Translations under genes and position numbers: made by a program
Origin: CAIXLI01 sp964587125
GTDB lineage: Bacteria > Pseudomonadota > Alphaproteobacteria > UBA9219
Reading direction: 5' to 3'
Assembly (NCBI GenBank): GCA_964587125.1
Contig: CAZPKC010000005.1
Location: 1-64,000 of the forward strand
Length of the DNA: 64,000 nt
Shown: positions 53,889 to 62,970 of the stretch, piece after piece
Numbering within the stretch: position 1 is the stretch's first letter
Layout of the letters: each line of letters opens with the position of its first letter
The notes under the pieces: model-generated
Told to the model about the DNA's origin: nothing
The model's input: only the letters and a program-made list of their open reading frames with translations
Databases searched by the model: none

Positions 53889-54853
53889 TGATGCTTCGGA
53901 TATATTTATTTCTTGTTCGCTTTATGAGAAGCATTCCGCTTGTTCACAGAACGGTCTGGAAAATCAGGGAGGCTTATAACCGCGCGAAAAGGCTTCTGTT
54001 GGTCAGGCGGCCTATGGTCATGGCCGATGATTATTTAAAGCACGCAATTTTGCAAAAGCGTCCCTACGCCGCTGGAAAAATGGGTTCGACCGAATCGTTA
54101 TGTCTGTCTATTTTTTTGAAAAGGGAAAAAGCCAGAGCAAAAAACCGCAAAATCCCCGCATATAATCCTTATATTTTCCATACGCTCTTTATTAACTCCG
54201 GCGTTTTTCCCCAAAATGCAGAAATGTACGATCAATTCTGTTTGGCTTACCGCGACGCCGTAAAGCAATGCGACATGCTCGTGGCATGGGATGTCGCGGG
54301 CGAAGCGCAAATCTTGAGTCTCTATTGTCCAGACACAACCCTCGTTCGCTTCCGCAGCCTTGAGCCGTTCTTTTCTCCTCATCCGTGGACATCGGCGCTC
54401 AAAGGAAAACGTGTGCTGGTTGTTTCCCCGTTTGTGGATTCGATCAGGAAACAATACGCACGGCGCGAAACGCTCTGGAATAATCCGGAAATTTTGCCTG
54501 CCTTCGAGCTCTTAACTTTAAAGGCCCCGCTCAGCGCCGGTTTAGTCGCGCCGCAAGACGCCGATTGGTTTGCGGCGTTGGAGAGAATGAAAAAAGAGAT
54601 GAGCGCTTTGGATTACGACGTCGCCCTTATCGGCGCGGGCGCTTTTTCCATTCCTTTGGCTGTTTTCGCTAAAGAGCATGGAAAAGTCGGCATTCATTTG
54701 GGCGGCAGCCTTCAAATTCTGTTCGGCATTTCAGGAGAACGCTGGAAAAAAGACGATGCCTATAAGGGATTCATAAAACAGAACTGGATCGGGCCTAGCA
54801 AAGAAGAAACTCCGCAGGACGTCAAAAAAATTGAAGAAGGGTGCTATTGGTAA
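53888..54853 (+). CDS. Unrecognised protein of the exosortase locus, possible GT-D-like fold
   Basis: A 321-residue soluble protein that starts on the base where the exosortase stop ends. The segment YDVALIGAGAFSIPLAVFAKEHGKVGIHLGGSLQILFGISGERW is its most conserved-looking part and resembles the GT-D-type glycosyltransferase fold found in some surface-sugar clusters. The N-terminus (MMLRIYLFLVRFMRSIPLVHRTVWK) is hydrophobic and may act as a membrane anchor. A role in polysaccharide assembly is likely from context; the reaction is not known. Confidence 0.5.
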   Translation: MMLRIYLFLVRFMRSIPLVHRTVWKIREAYNRAKRLLLVRRPMVMADDYLKHAILQKRPYAAGKMGSTESLCLSIFLKREKARAKNRKIPAYNPYIFHTLFINSGVFPQNAEMYDQFCLAYRDAVKQCDMLVAWDVAGEAQILSLYCPDTTLVRFRSLEPFFSPHPWTSALKGKRVLVVSPFVDSIRKQYARRETLWNNPEILPAFELLTLKAPLSAGLVAPQDADWFAALERMKKEMSALDYDVALIGAGAFSIPLAVFAKEHGKVGIHLGGSLQILFGISGERWKKDDAYKGFIKQNWIGPSKEETPQDVKKIEEGCYW

Positions 54854-56097
54854 TGGCCGTCAGGAAGATGAAAACGTCTTTTAAGACGAACTCTCTTTTG
54901 CCCCAAACACAGGGCAAAACCCGCAGCTTTTTGGTTGCCTTCTTGATGGCCGCTTCTTTGGCTTCTTGTTTGGTTTCCTTCTTTTATTTCACCTCAACCG
55001 TTGCGCAAGAACTGTCTTTCTTGTCCCTGTCCGTGCCAGCGATAATCCAAATCAGGCAAAAAAATGTCGATTGGAAGCTGGTAAAAAAATCCTTTCTCGT
55101 CGTGGTTCCTTTTCTCGCATCGCTTGCTATGTCTTATTTATTGAACATCAACGAGTCGCATGAACGTACTTATGCCCTTGTTCTTATGGGCAATCTTACA
55201 CTCAGTTTTTTTATTTTTTCCGTCGTGGGCAGCAGGCATGATCGGGATGTTTGGAAAGACGTGATGAGAATATTGCTGTTTTTTCTGATTCCCATATTCC
55301 TCTTCGTCCTGTTTACCCAAAGAAACGCTTATTTCATGGGCCGTTGGCAACCCTATTTTACCGGGGATGTCAACGGTGCACATCCCAATTGGTGGGGGAA
55401 TATGGCTCTGGGGCTCGGGTGGTGCGCGCTGGCATGGGAAAAAAGCATTTTCCGTTTTGCGGGGCTCGCTGTCGCTGCCTACTTTATGTTTTTGCTTCAA
55501 TCCCGCGGCGCGCTTGTCGCCCTTGTTGTCGCTTTTATATGCTGCAGCGGATATTTCTTTCCGTTTAAACCCAAGCGCGCTTTTGTGCTTTTTTTTATTT
55601 TCCTCTTCGGAATCGTTCTTGTCGCGCTGGCAGGAGACAGCTTGCTGAATTTTTTCTCACATGACGTTTTGTTGCTCGACGATCCTGATCGAGGCGCGGG
55701 GTCAGGCCTTTCCGGAAGAACCGAGGGTTATGCCATAGCGTTGAATTCTTTGTTTAACGACCCCATTTTTGGAAATGGAATTGGCATGTTTGGTTTTGTC
55801 CACAACGGTTTTCTACTTATTTTGGCCGAAGGCGGAATATTTGCTTTATTCAGCGTGATTTATCTTTTTGCAACAAGCATACGTCGATACATGAAGTCAG
55901 GCCACGGAGAAGGTGCGGGGTATATTTTAAGTTACATTGTTTTGCTAATGACCTATCCGCGACTATTCAACACGAATATGACTTCCATCCTTATCATGAT
56001 GGTCATCATGCGGGGGCTATGCTATGTTAAACAAAAGAAAGTTCCTCCAAGAAATTGGGTGATGCAACCGGCAGGAAAAAATGATGAACGAACGTAA
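54853..56097 (+). CDS. O-antigen ligase/polymerase-type membrane protein
   Basis: Integral membrane protein with about ten hydrophobic segments, of the Wzy/WaaL O-antigen polymerase-ligase type. The start is set at the ATG at 54853, one base overlapping the previous stop (TAATG). A large polar loop with the conserved-looking GSGLSGRTEGYAIALNSLFNDPIFGNGIGMFGFVHNGFLLILAEGG segment is typical, including the His of FVHNGF. Length 414. It probably joins repeat units of the exopolysaccharide or transfers glycan to an acceptor. Confidence 0.8.
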   Translation: MAVRKMKTSFKTNSLLPQTQGKTRSFLVAFLMAASLASCLVSFFYFTSTVAQELSFLSLSVPAIIQIRQKNVDWKLVKKSFLVVVPFLASLAMSYLLNINESHERTYALVLMGNLTLSFFIFSVVGSRHDRDVWKDVMRILLFFLIPIFLFVLFTQRNAYFMGRWQPYFTGDVNGAHPNWWGNMALGLGWCALAWEKSIFRFAGLAVAAYFMFLLQSRGALVALVVAFICCSGYFFPFKPKRAFVLFFIFLFGIVLVALAGDSLLNFFSHDVLLLDDPDRGAGSGLSGRTEGYAIALNSLFNDPIFGNGIGMFGFVHNGFLLILAEGGIFALFSVIYLFATSIRRYMKSGHGEGAGYILSYIVLLMTYPRLFNTNMTSILIMMVIMRGLCYVKQKKVPPRNWVMQPAGKNDERT

Positions 56098-57106
56098 AAT
56101 ACCGTGGCCTAAGTTTTTGGCAGTTCTTCTTTTGTCGTGTGGGCTACCGTGTGTTTCATCCGCAACCGAAACGACGGCAGACGACGCGATTCCCGCTGCG
56201 GCCCTCTCGGCAGGATATACCCTGCATTCTTTCCACAGCAAAATGGGCGATGACATAAATATCGCCGGAAACGACGCACATGGTTTCAACTGGTATTATG
56301 GCCAGTTTTTCGGAACGACGGAAACGCCAACCAAACTTACGCGTTCTAGCGATGGCGTAACACTTTCGGCAACCGGAGCTAATGGAAGTACATCCGGATC
56401 AATTACAACCGGCATTCCGTGCCCAAGCTGTAATTCAGATGGATTCTTTGGCGTCGCTTTTGGCGGTGGCGGGTATTTTGAAGCGCAAATTGCTTTCAAT
56501 CCCGAAGATGTTTTGACCCATAATCCAAAGGGTGCTTTGCCTCTTCCGGCATTCTATCTTTTGCCGGTTGAGTTTGCAGCGCAGATGAACGCAGACCAAT
56601 GGCCCGGACAAGAAGCGGGTTATATCCATTATTCCGAACCCGATATTTTCGAGTACAACCGCGCATGGAGAACATGGGGTTGGAATCCCCAAAATCAGTA
56701 TGGCGCGGATTTCCACGATTGGTATGGACTCAGATATAAAACATGCCCCAAGAACGGGTTTGATTACTGCGTCACAAAACGGACACAGGCCGATGCTCTT
56801 GTTGTCGTTCCGAAAGATACGGACTTTACTCAATTTCACAAATACGGCCTGTTGTGGGTTCCGGCCACGGCCACATCGCCCGGATACGCGCAGTACTATT
56901 TCGATCGCACTGCGGTTACGCCCCGGATTACATGGAAACAACTGACAAAATCGGACGCGCCGCCGCCGGAAAAACAGCCGTGGCTTAATGGCATTACCGA
57001 TTGGGATCACTTCTTGCTTGTCTTTTCAACGGGCGTCGATCAACCGATGAACATTAAGTCAGTCGATGTCTGGCAAGGCTCCGAAAAGAATAACTATAGG
57101 AGATAA
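56081..57106 (+). CDS. Secreted GH16-like (laminarinase-type) carbohydrate-active protein
   Basis: A 341-residue protein with a cleavable signal peptide (hydrophobic stretch at about residues 11-26, then SSATE). It has a concanavalin-type fold with the GH16 catalytic motif E-x-D-x-x-E in Glu186-Pro-Asp188-Ile-Phe-Glu191 (SEPDIFEYN), and the family's HKYGLLWVP and YYFDRTAV strands. A Cys pair, CPSC, is at about residue 112. It probably cleaves or remodels a secreted glucan or the locus's own polysaccharide. It overlaps the polymerase gene by 17 bases. Confidence 0.8.
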   Translation: MMNERKIPWPKFLAVLLLSCGLPCVSSATETTADDAIPAAALSAGYTLHSFHSKMGDDINIAGNDAHGFNWYYGQFFGTTETPTKLTRSSDGVTLSATGANGSTSGSITTGIPCPSCNSDGFFGVAFGGGGYFEAQIAFNPEDVLTHNPKGALPLPAFYLLPVEFAAQMNADQWPGQEAGYIHYSEPDIFEYNRAWRTWGWNPQNQYGADFHDWYGLRYKTCPKNGFDYCVTKRTQADALVVVPKDTDFTQFHKYGLLWVPATATSPGYAQYYFDRTAVTPRITWKQLTKSDAPPPEKQPWLNGITDWDHFLLVFSTGVDQPMNIKSVDVWQGSEKNNYRR

Positions 57107-57118
57107 GTTGAGTTTTTA

Positions 57119-58219
57119 TTATGAACGAACAAGCGCTTTATTATATACAGCTTCGTATTCGCAAACCTTAATATTCCAAGAATAATCTCGTGCGCGCACG
57201 GTAGCGTTTTTCACACGACTTTGATAAGAATCCTCATCCATTGATATAATTTCTGCGATTTGTTTTGCCACTTGCGCTGGCTCGTCGTAGTCGATCAAAA
57301 ACCCATTAATTCCGTGTTGAATAATATTTTGAAACGGAGGAATGGACTGGACAATGGGGATTAGGCCAGAGGCCATCGCTTCAACAACCGACATGCCAAA
57401 TCCCTCGTATTCTGTTGCAGATACATAATAGTTATGTGCTCGGATTTCCCGCATCAGATCTTCTTTAGGTAAAGGCCCGAGAAAACGAATTTTATCCTGA
57501 AGGCCCCTATTGACGAGAGAAGTCTCATAAGAATCCCTGAGTTCTTCTATATCCGCGCCAACGATCGTTAGTTTTGCCTCCGGCAAGACAATAAAAATTT
57601 TATTAAACGCTTCCAGCAGCCTGTCTACCCGTTTATTTTTTGAAATCCGCCCCCAATATAAAAAATTAGGTGCCTTTTTTCTAAGAATATTGGCTTCGGA
57701 GAAAGCTTCGGAATCGACGCCATCTTCAATTAAAAGGCTCTCGATCCCCCAACCATCGACAATTTTCTTATCCGATGCGCTGCAAGCGATAATGCTTGTC
57801 ATGCGTTTGCCAACTAAAGAAGCAATAAATCGCATATAAAGTTTCTTTAAAAACAAGTTTTTTTTCGTATGAAAAAAAGTGCCGTGGGTTGTCGCAACAA
57901 TGGGGATTCCCGGAAGGCGCAAAAGGATGTTGAGACTAATGAAACCAAACCGATGATCATGAAGATGAATGATATCAACATCTTTCCATTCGGAAAGAGA
58001 GGCCAAGCACAAAGGAAATATAGTCAATCCCTTACAGGGATAATTCACGACAGGAATCCCCGAAACAAGGGCTCGTTTGGGCAAGTTTGCAGTTTTGTTA
58101 AATACTGCAATGGAAACATCATGCCCTCTTTCTTTCAGATTAAGAGAAAGGTTTTCAATAAATTTCTCCATTCCCCCAAGAGAAGGGTAAAAAACAGGAG
58201 TGACCATAAGTATTTTCAT
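57119..58219 (-). CDS. GT4 glycosyltransferase
   Basis: GT-B transferase with the N-terminal SLGGMEKFIENLSLNLKERGHDVSIAV segment, the mid-linker GRISKNKRVDRLLEAFNKI and the donor site EYEGFGMSVVEAMASGLIPIVQS (E-x7-E). Length 366 is usual. It lies on the minus strand, convergent with the GH16-like gene and divergent from the flippase. Confidence 0.85.
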   Translation of the reverse strand: MKILMVTPVFYPSLGGMEKFIENLSLNLKERGHDVSIAVFNKTANLPKRALVSGIPVVNYPCKGLTIFPLCLASLSEWKDVDIIHLHDHRFGFISLNILLRLPGIPIVATTHGTFFHTKKNLFLKKLYMRFIASLVGKRMTSIIACSASDKKIVDGWGIESLLIEDGVDSEAFSEANILRKKAPNFLYWGRISKNKRVDRLLEAFNKIFIVLPEAKLTIVGADIEELRDSYETSLVNRGLQDKIRFLGPLPKEDLMREIRAHNYYVSATEYEGFGMSVVEAMASGLIPIVQSIPPFQNIIQHGINGFLIDYDEPAQVAKQIAEIISMDEDSYQSRVKNATVRARDYSWNIKVCEYEAVYNKALVRS

Positions 58220-58559
58220 CGCATCCCGCTAAGAAGAATTGAGTAAATTTCAAGAAGATGGGATTCTAGCCTTGGAGTGATCAACAAAATATATTTTCAT
58301 GGTGTTATTATCAAAAAGACAGAAAGAATTCACCTATATTGCATGCCCCTTGTCCGTCATTAACCAGATTATAGGGTGTACTTAGTGCTTCATTATTGAT
58401 AACCTTTTGAAAATCTTGCATAAGATTAGGTTGCAAAAAGGCAATCTCTTTCGCTCCGCATAAAAAACTTTCCCCTTTGTTCTTAATTTCTCTGGCCTTA
58501 AATATGTTGAACTTGGTGTTTGCGATGAAAATAGAGGCGTTGAATAAGCGTTATCATTC
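58220..58559. promoter_or_regulatory. Divergent region GT4 / flippase
   Basis: About 340 AT-rich bases between divergent genes, with no open frame that I can support. Both promoters should be here. No operator is clear. Confidence 0.3.
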
Positions 58560-60008
58560 ATGAACTATCTCAAAGTAATTTATGCCTTGAATGCCGTAAA
58601 TTTGGGCGCGCTTATTTTGGCGCAAGTCGTCATTGTCCCCATTCTCCTTCACTATCTCGATGTTGCAGGATTTGAACATTGGATTTTTATCAGCACGGTC
58701 GGCTTTATTCTAACTTTTTCCGACCTTGGGATGATCGCTTATAATTCCAACGCGGCGCGTATGGCATATGGACAAGGCGATAAATCCGCCGCGCAAACGG
58801 CTATCAGTCATGGGATATTTTTTCTTTTGGCTCTTTTTGTTTTTTTTGTTTTTGCTGCTCTTGTCCTTTTCTTTCTGATTCCTTCGGCAAAGGGGTTAAT
58901 TTGGGCGTTGATCGTTCTTAATGTTCCGTTTGCCCAAATCAAAGGATGGTTGACATACCTGTTCACGGCACGGTTCGATCAGAAGACGGAACTTGCCTTC
59001 ACGAGCGGGTTCACCGTTCTTCAAACGATCGTCTATGCAGGAACGGTCGCGTGTGGCGGGAAAGTTCTGGCCTTGGCAGCGGCGCAGGTTCTAACCCAAT
59101 TTTTACTTGGAATTTTGCCTCTTTTGTACGCTTTGCGCCGTTCCGCGCCGGACATCCGGCTTACCCCGCGCCTGCTCCCGGAAACGGAGATAGCCTCGAT
59201 GCTAAAGGGATGCCTCTCCAACTTCAGCTATTCCGCGGCCACCATTGCCATTTCGCATCTTCCCGTCATCTTGCTTGGCGTCATTCCGCGCGTTCCTGCG
59301 GGAAGCCTTGCGGTCTTCTCCGTATCGCGGACATTGACCGGCGTCGTGCGCCAATTCGGCCAACAAATGGGACGGTCGAACGGAATAGAGATTTCGCGCT
59401 ATGTCGGCCCGGAACAGAAACAGAAGAGAGAACGGCTTTTTCTTATCGGTTCCTACACCATTTCAAGTCTCGTTGCCGTGGGCATGGGAGGGCTTATTCC
59501 CGTCGCAGATCAGGTTCTTGCGTTTTGGACGGGAAAGCCGGGGCTTTATGACCAACTTGTCATTCTTCTCTTCTGTTTAGATACCGTTGCCGTCGCCCCT
59601 CTTCAGATTGCGATGATGATGCCCCAATACAATAATCGGGCGCATATGATGGTTTTGCCGACTTTTATTCAGATAGTGCTGATCGCTTTTTTAGGCGCGC
59701 CAGGATCATATTTTTTCGGCGCGACGGGAATGGTCGCCGCTCTGGCTTTTGCTGAAATGACAACGCTCGGCGTGGTTTCTATTCGAAAGATTATTCCGGA
59801 AATTGGATTACGTCCGTCCTGGTTTCTTACGCAGATCGGTTTCCCAAGTATTGCCTTATTTGTTGCATCCCTTTTGGTTTGCACCGCTCTTCGCCGGTTT
59901 GTTCAGCCGATGAATTTCTTTAGCCTTCTTGGAATGGGCGGGGCATGGTTTGTTATCGTTTTCCCATTTGCCTGGCTCATTTACAAGTTTCGTATCCGCC
60001 ATTTATAG
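58560..60008 (+). CDS. Polysaccharide flippase (Wzx/MATE-like)
   Basis: Membrane transporter of the MVF/MATE-like polysaccharide-biosynthesis group with about twelve to fourteen hydrophobic segments across 482 residues. The N-terminal segment LGALILAQVVIVPILLHYLDVAGFEHWIF is characteristic. It would flip lipid-linked glycan units to the periplasm, with the polymerase and exosortase nearby. The start is an ATG directly after a CATTC context; no ribosome site is strong. Confidence 0.85.
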   Translation: MNYLKVIYALNAVNLGALILAQVVIVPILLHYLDVAGFEHWIFISTVGFILTFSDLGMIAYNSNAARMAYGQGDKSAAQTAISHGIFFLLALFVFFVFAALVLFFLIPSAKGLIWALIVLNVPFAQIKGWLTYLFTARFDQKTELAFTSGFTVLQTIVYAGTVACGGKVLALAAAQVLTQFLLGILPLLYALRRSAPDIRLTPRLLPETEIASMLKGCLSNFSYSAATIAISHLPVILLGVIPRVPAGSLAVFSVSRTLTGVVRQFGQQMGRSNGIEISRYVGPEQKQKRERLFLIGSYTISSLVAVGMGGLIPVADQVLAFWTGKPGLYDQLVILLFCLDTVAVAPLQIAMMMPQYNNRAHMMVLPTFIQIVLIAFLGAPGSYFFGATGMVAALAFAEMTTLGVVSIRKIIPEIGLRPSWFLTQIGFPSIALFVASLLVCTALRRFVQPMNFFSLLGMGGAWFVIVFPFAWLIYKFRIRHL

Positions 60009-60033
60009 CCTTGAAAATCCTGATTTTTTTCGA

Positions 60034-60954
60034 TCACTTTATCTCCCGAAGCATGGCGTCGCTCAAAATAGCGGCCAGAACTCTATTGCCTTCGACCGTC
60101 GGATGAACGCCGTCCTTGCGATACAAACTTTCGTTCCATTCCGGCTTTGCCGCGACATCAACGATTTTCAAGCTATATTTATTGGCAAGCTTTTTGATTT
60201 CCTGACGCTCCGGCAACCACTCCTTCCCCTGTCGGGCTTCTTCCAATTCCGCCGCTTTGGGATAAAGCCAAATAATACCTGTACGCGGTTTTTTAATGCT
60301 GCGGGCTAATTTCTCAAGTTCATCGTCAAATTCGACCAGGTTTGCTTGGTTTGTTTTCCCTGTTGACGGAAGCTCGCTCGCCTGAAGAAAGGAAAAAAAC
60401 CGAGGCAAAATATAACGGCGCAGGACATACAGCGTCGCAACAATAGGCCTATGAGTTGGAAAGACGTATTCGCCTTGCCACGGCGTGGCCTGGCTTAAGC
60501 CGCCAGCCATGTACTCCCACGCAAAAAAATCCGCTTTTGCAATAATTTCCGGATGTCGTTCGAGATAGACCATTTCGTTGACCTGCGTCCATCCGCCCGC
60601 CGCAAGGGGCCACACAAAAGCCTGGTCTCCGATATGGGCCTGAATTTGGGGCGTGAGTTTGTCTTTTTGCCGGAAGGGATTCCCTCCCATAATGATTGAA
60701 TTTCCAATAAGTAAAATATTCTTATGACTAAGGTTCGGTTGCCAATTTTGTTCTATCGGCATGTTTTTATCGTTAAAATACCAGTCGTTCTTGTTTAAGA
60801 ACGCCCCACTTTGATTTTCTTTAGGGATATAGCCGATCTCGCTATCGACACTATAAATTGGGAAATCCACAAGACCTGACATCCGCACGGCGATTTCGAC
60901 GCCGACAAGAACCGCACATAAGGACAAAATGATAAGTTTAGTCTTTTTAATCAT
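60034..60954 (-). CDS. SGNH/GDSL hydrolase-like exported protein
   Basis: A 306-residue protein with one N-terminal membrane segment (about residues 5-25, LIILSLCAVLVGVEIAV), so probably tethered in the periplasm. The SGNH blocks are recognisable: LLIGNSIIMGGN (Ser in the GNS variant of GDS), and the C-terminal DGVHPTVEGN with the catalytic Asp and His. It may add or remove acetyl groups from a surface glycan. The specific substrate is unknown. Confidence 0.7.
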   Translation of the reverse strand: MIKKTKLIILSLCAVLVGVEIAVRMSGLVDFPIYSVDSEIGYIPKENQSGAFLNKNDWYFNDKNMPIEQNWQPNLSHKNILLIGNSIIMGGNPFRQKDKLTPQIQAHIGDQAFVWPLAAGGWTQVNEMVYLERHPEIIAKADFFAWEYMAGGLSQATPWQGEYVFPTHRPIVATLYVLRRYILPRFFSFLQASELPSTGKTNQANLVEFDDELEKLARSIKKPRTGIIWLYPKAAELEEARQGKEWLPERQEIKKLANKYSLKIVDVAAKPEWNESLYRKDGVHPTVEGNRVLAAILSDAMLREIK

Positions 60955-61168
60955 TACACACCTCGCTTTAGCGAAAATATCGGCAAAACAATTATATAGT
61001 CATCGCAACTCAAGAGTTGGCAAGCTGTTTAGCGTAACGGCTTGTTCTTAAAGCATCTACGGGGCAGAGCTGCCAACTCTTAACCTGCGATAGGTATAAT
61101 TTGCAAGTTATTTGCCCTCTAGCGCATAAAAAGATAGATTTTGCCTTTATCGACCTAAAGGATACTGT
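60955..61168. promoter_or_regulatory. Intergenic region with an 11-bp inverted repeat
   Basis: A perfect 11-bp inverted repeat, AAGAGTTGGCA (61012-61022) and TGCCAACTCTT (61071-61081), spans 48 bases between the SGNH gene and a GT gene. It has no T run; it may be an operator or a leftover of a mobile element end. Promoters for both flanking genes are expected here. Confidence 0.35.
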
Positions 61169-62344
61169 TTGAATCTTCTTCATGTCATACCTTCTCTTAA
61201 CCCAAAGGGCGGCGGCCCCATAGAGGGAATAAGGCAGCTTTGTCCTCCTTTATCGGAGAGGGACATCGGGGTCGAAGTTGTCTGCGGAGATCCGCCAGAC
61301 GCTCCGTGGTTGCAGTCATGTGGATTTTCCATCATTCATGCGCTGGGTCCTTCCCTGCTGGGATATGGATACACACCGCAGCTGATGCCGTGGTTGCGGG
61401 AAAATGCGGCGCGGTTCGACGCCGTCATCGTCAATGGCCTTTGGCAATATCCAAGTTTTGCCACATGGCGCGCCTTGGCCGGAACAAAAACGCCTTATTT
61501 CGTTTTTACGCATGGAATGCTCGATCCATGGTTCAAGCGCGCTTATCCATTGAAGCATATCAAAAAATGGCTTTATTGGCCTTGGGCGGAATATCGCGTC
61601 TTGCGCGATGCGCGTGCCGTCATCTTTACCTGTGAAGAAGAACGATTGCTGGCGCGCCAGTCTTTTTGGCTTTATCGCGTCAACGAAGTCGTGACTTCTT
61701 TCGGTACGGCCGATCCTCCCGACAACGCGGATGACTTACGCAAGAAGTTTTTGAACTCCTATCCCCACTTGCACAATAAACGCATTATCCTGTTCCTCAG
61801 CCGCATTCATGAAAAAAAGGGCTGTGACTTGTTGATTGAGGCTTTTGCCTCCGTCGCAGCTTCCGATGCACGATTGCATCTCGTCATGGCAGGGCCCGAT
61901 CAAACCGGGTGGAACAAAATCCTTCAAGCTCAGGCCGAAAAACTGGGTGTCTTAGACCGGATCACATGGCCAGGTATGCTGCAAGGCGATATGAAATGGG
62001 GCGCTTTCCATTCGGCGGAAGCATTTTGCCTGCCCTCGCATCAGGAAAATTTCGGCGTCGTCGTCGCAGAGGCTTTGGCCTGCGGGAAACCCGTTCTTAT
62101 CAGCAATAAAGTCAACATCTGGCGCGAGATAGATGCCGATTCTGCGGGCTTTATAGATGAGGATTCTATCGACGGCACCTTGCGCAATCTGAAACGCTGG
62201 CTTGCCTTAAGCGCAGAGGATTCTAAGCTCATGGCCGCGCGCGCGCGCCGATCTTTTGTGTCGCGTTTTCGCATCGAGCAGGCAGCGACGCGGCTTTTGG
62301 AAATCATTCAAAGGTCTTCTGAACTTAACATCAAAAAATCGTGA
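61169..62344 (+). CDS. GT4 glycosyltransferase with TTG start
   Basis: GT-B transferase with the N-terminal LHVIPSLNPKGGGPIEGI segment, the mid-motif FLSRIHEKKGCDLLIEAFAS and the donor site SHQENFGVVVAEALACGKPVLISN. No ATG is in frame before the conserved N-terminus; the TTG at 61169 with AAAGGATA upstream gives a complete 391-residue protein. It sits in the same run as the following acetyltransferase. Confidence 0.8.
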   Translation: MNLLHVIPSLNPKGGGPIEGIRQLCPPLSERDIGVEVVCGDPPDAPWLQSCGFSIIHALGPSLLGYGYTPQLMPWLRENAARFDAVIVNGLWQYPSFATWRALAGTKTPYFVFTHGMLDPWFKRAYPLKHIKKWLYWPWAEYRVLRDARAVIFTCEEERLLARQSFWLYRVNEVVTSFGTADPPDNADDLRKKFLNSYPHLHNKRIILFLSRIHEKKGCDLLIEAFASVAASDARLHLVMAGPDQTGWNKILQAQAEKLGVLDRITWPGMLQGDMKWGAFHSAEAFCLPSHQENFGVVVAEALACGKPVLISNKVNIWREIDADSAGFIDEDSIDGTLRNLKRWLALSAEDSKLMAARARRSFVSRFRIEQAATRLLEIIQRSSELNIKKS

Positions 62345-62351
62345 GAACCCC

Positions 62352-62936
62352 ATGGATCCCCTGCCCCCCAAAAACACTTTTATCAACCTTTCTCTTTTTA
62401 AAGTCGCGCCGGAGTTTCGCGGGCGATCGGCTTTCATCGTACAGCTTTGGTGGATCATTCAGGATTGCCTCATTCGAACCTCGCCGCAGTTTATGTATGG
62501 CTGGCGGCGCTTTTGGTGGCGCGTTTTCGGCGCGGAAATTGGGGATCACGTCATCATCCGTCCAACGGCAAAAGTTACATATCCATGGAAAATCAAAGTT
62601 GGCGATTATTCGTGGATCGGCGATAACGTAGAGCTTTACAGCCTTGGCCCGATTGAGATAGGAAGCGACGTCGTCATTTCGCAATATGCCTACCTTTGCG
62701 CGGGAACCCACGATTACACAAAGTTGGACTTTCCGCTCGTCGCCAAGCCTATTCGGGTTGAGGATCAGGCGTGGATTGCCGCCGGCTGTTTCATAGCCCC
62801 CGGCGTTATAATAGGCATGGGTTCTATCATCGGCGCGCATAGTGTCGTTTTGGATGACATGCCCGCCGCGACGATCTGCGCCGGAAATCCGGCGCGTGCG
62901 GTTAAACCAAGGCCCGTGCCAAAAAGCTCAATCTAA
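62352..62936 (+). CDS. WcaF-type hexapeptide acetyltransferase
   Basis: Left-handed beta-helix acetyltransferase resembling WcaF of colanic acid synthesis. The WRRFWWRVFGAEIGDHVIIRPTAKVTYPWKIKVGDYSWIGDNVELYSLGPIEIG region is characteristic, followed by THDYTKLDFPLVAKPIRVEDQAWIAAG. The ATG at 62352 has the ribosome site GTGAGAAC upstream and gives 194 residues. It follows the GT gene after 7 bases and likely adds acetyl groups to the same glycan. Confidence 0.88.
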   Translation: MDPLPPKNTFINLSLFKVAPEFRGRSAFIVQLWWIIQDCLIRTSPQFMYGWRRFWWRVFGAEIGDHVIIRPTAKVTYPWKIKVGDYSWIGDNVELYSLGPIEIGSDVVISQYAYLCAGTHDYTKLDFPLVAKPIRVEDQAWIAAGCFIAPGVIIGMGSIIGAHSVVLDDMPAATICAGNPARAVKPRPVPKSSI

Positions 62937-62970
62937 CGGCGCAAAAATCCGTAAGCTTGAATGATTTTCT

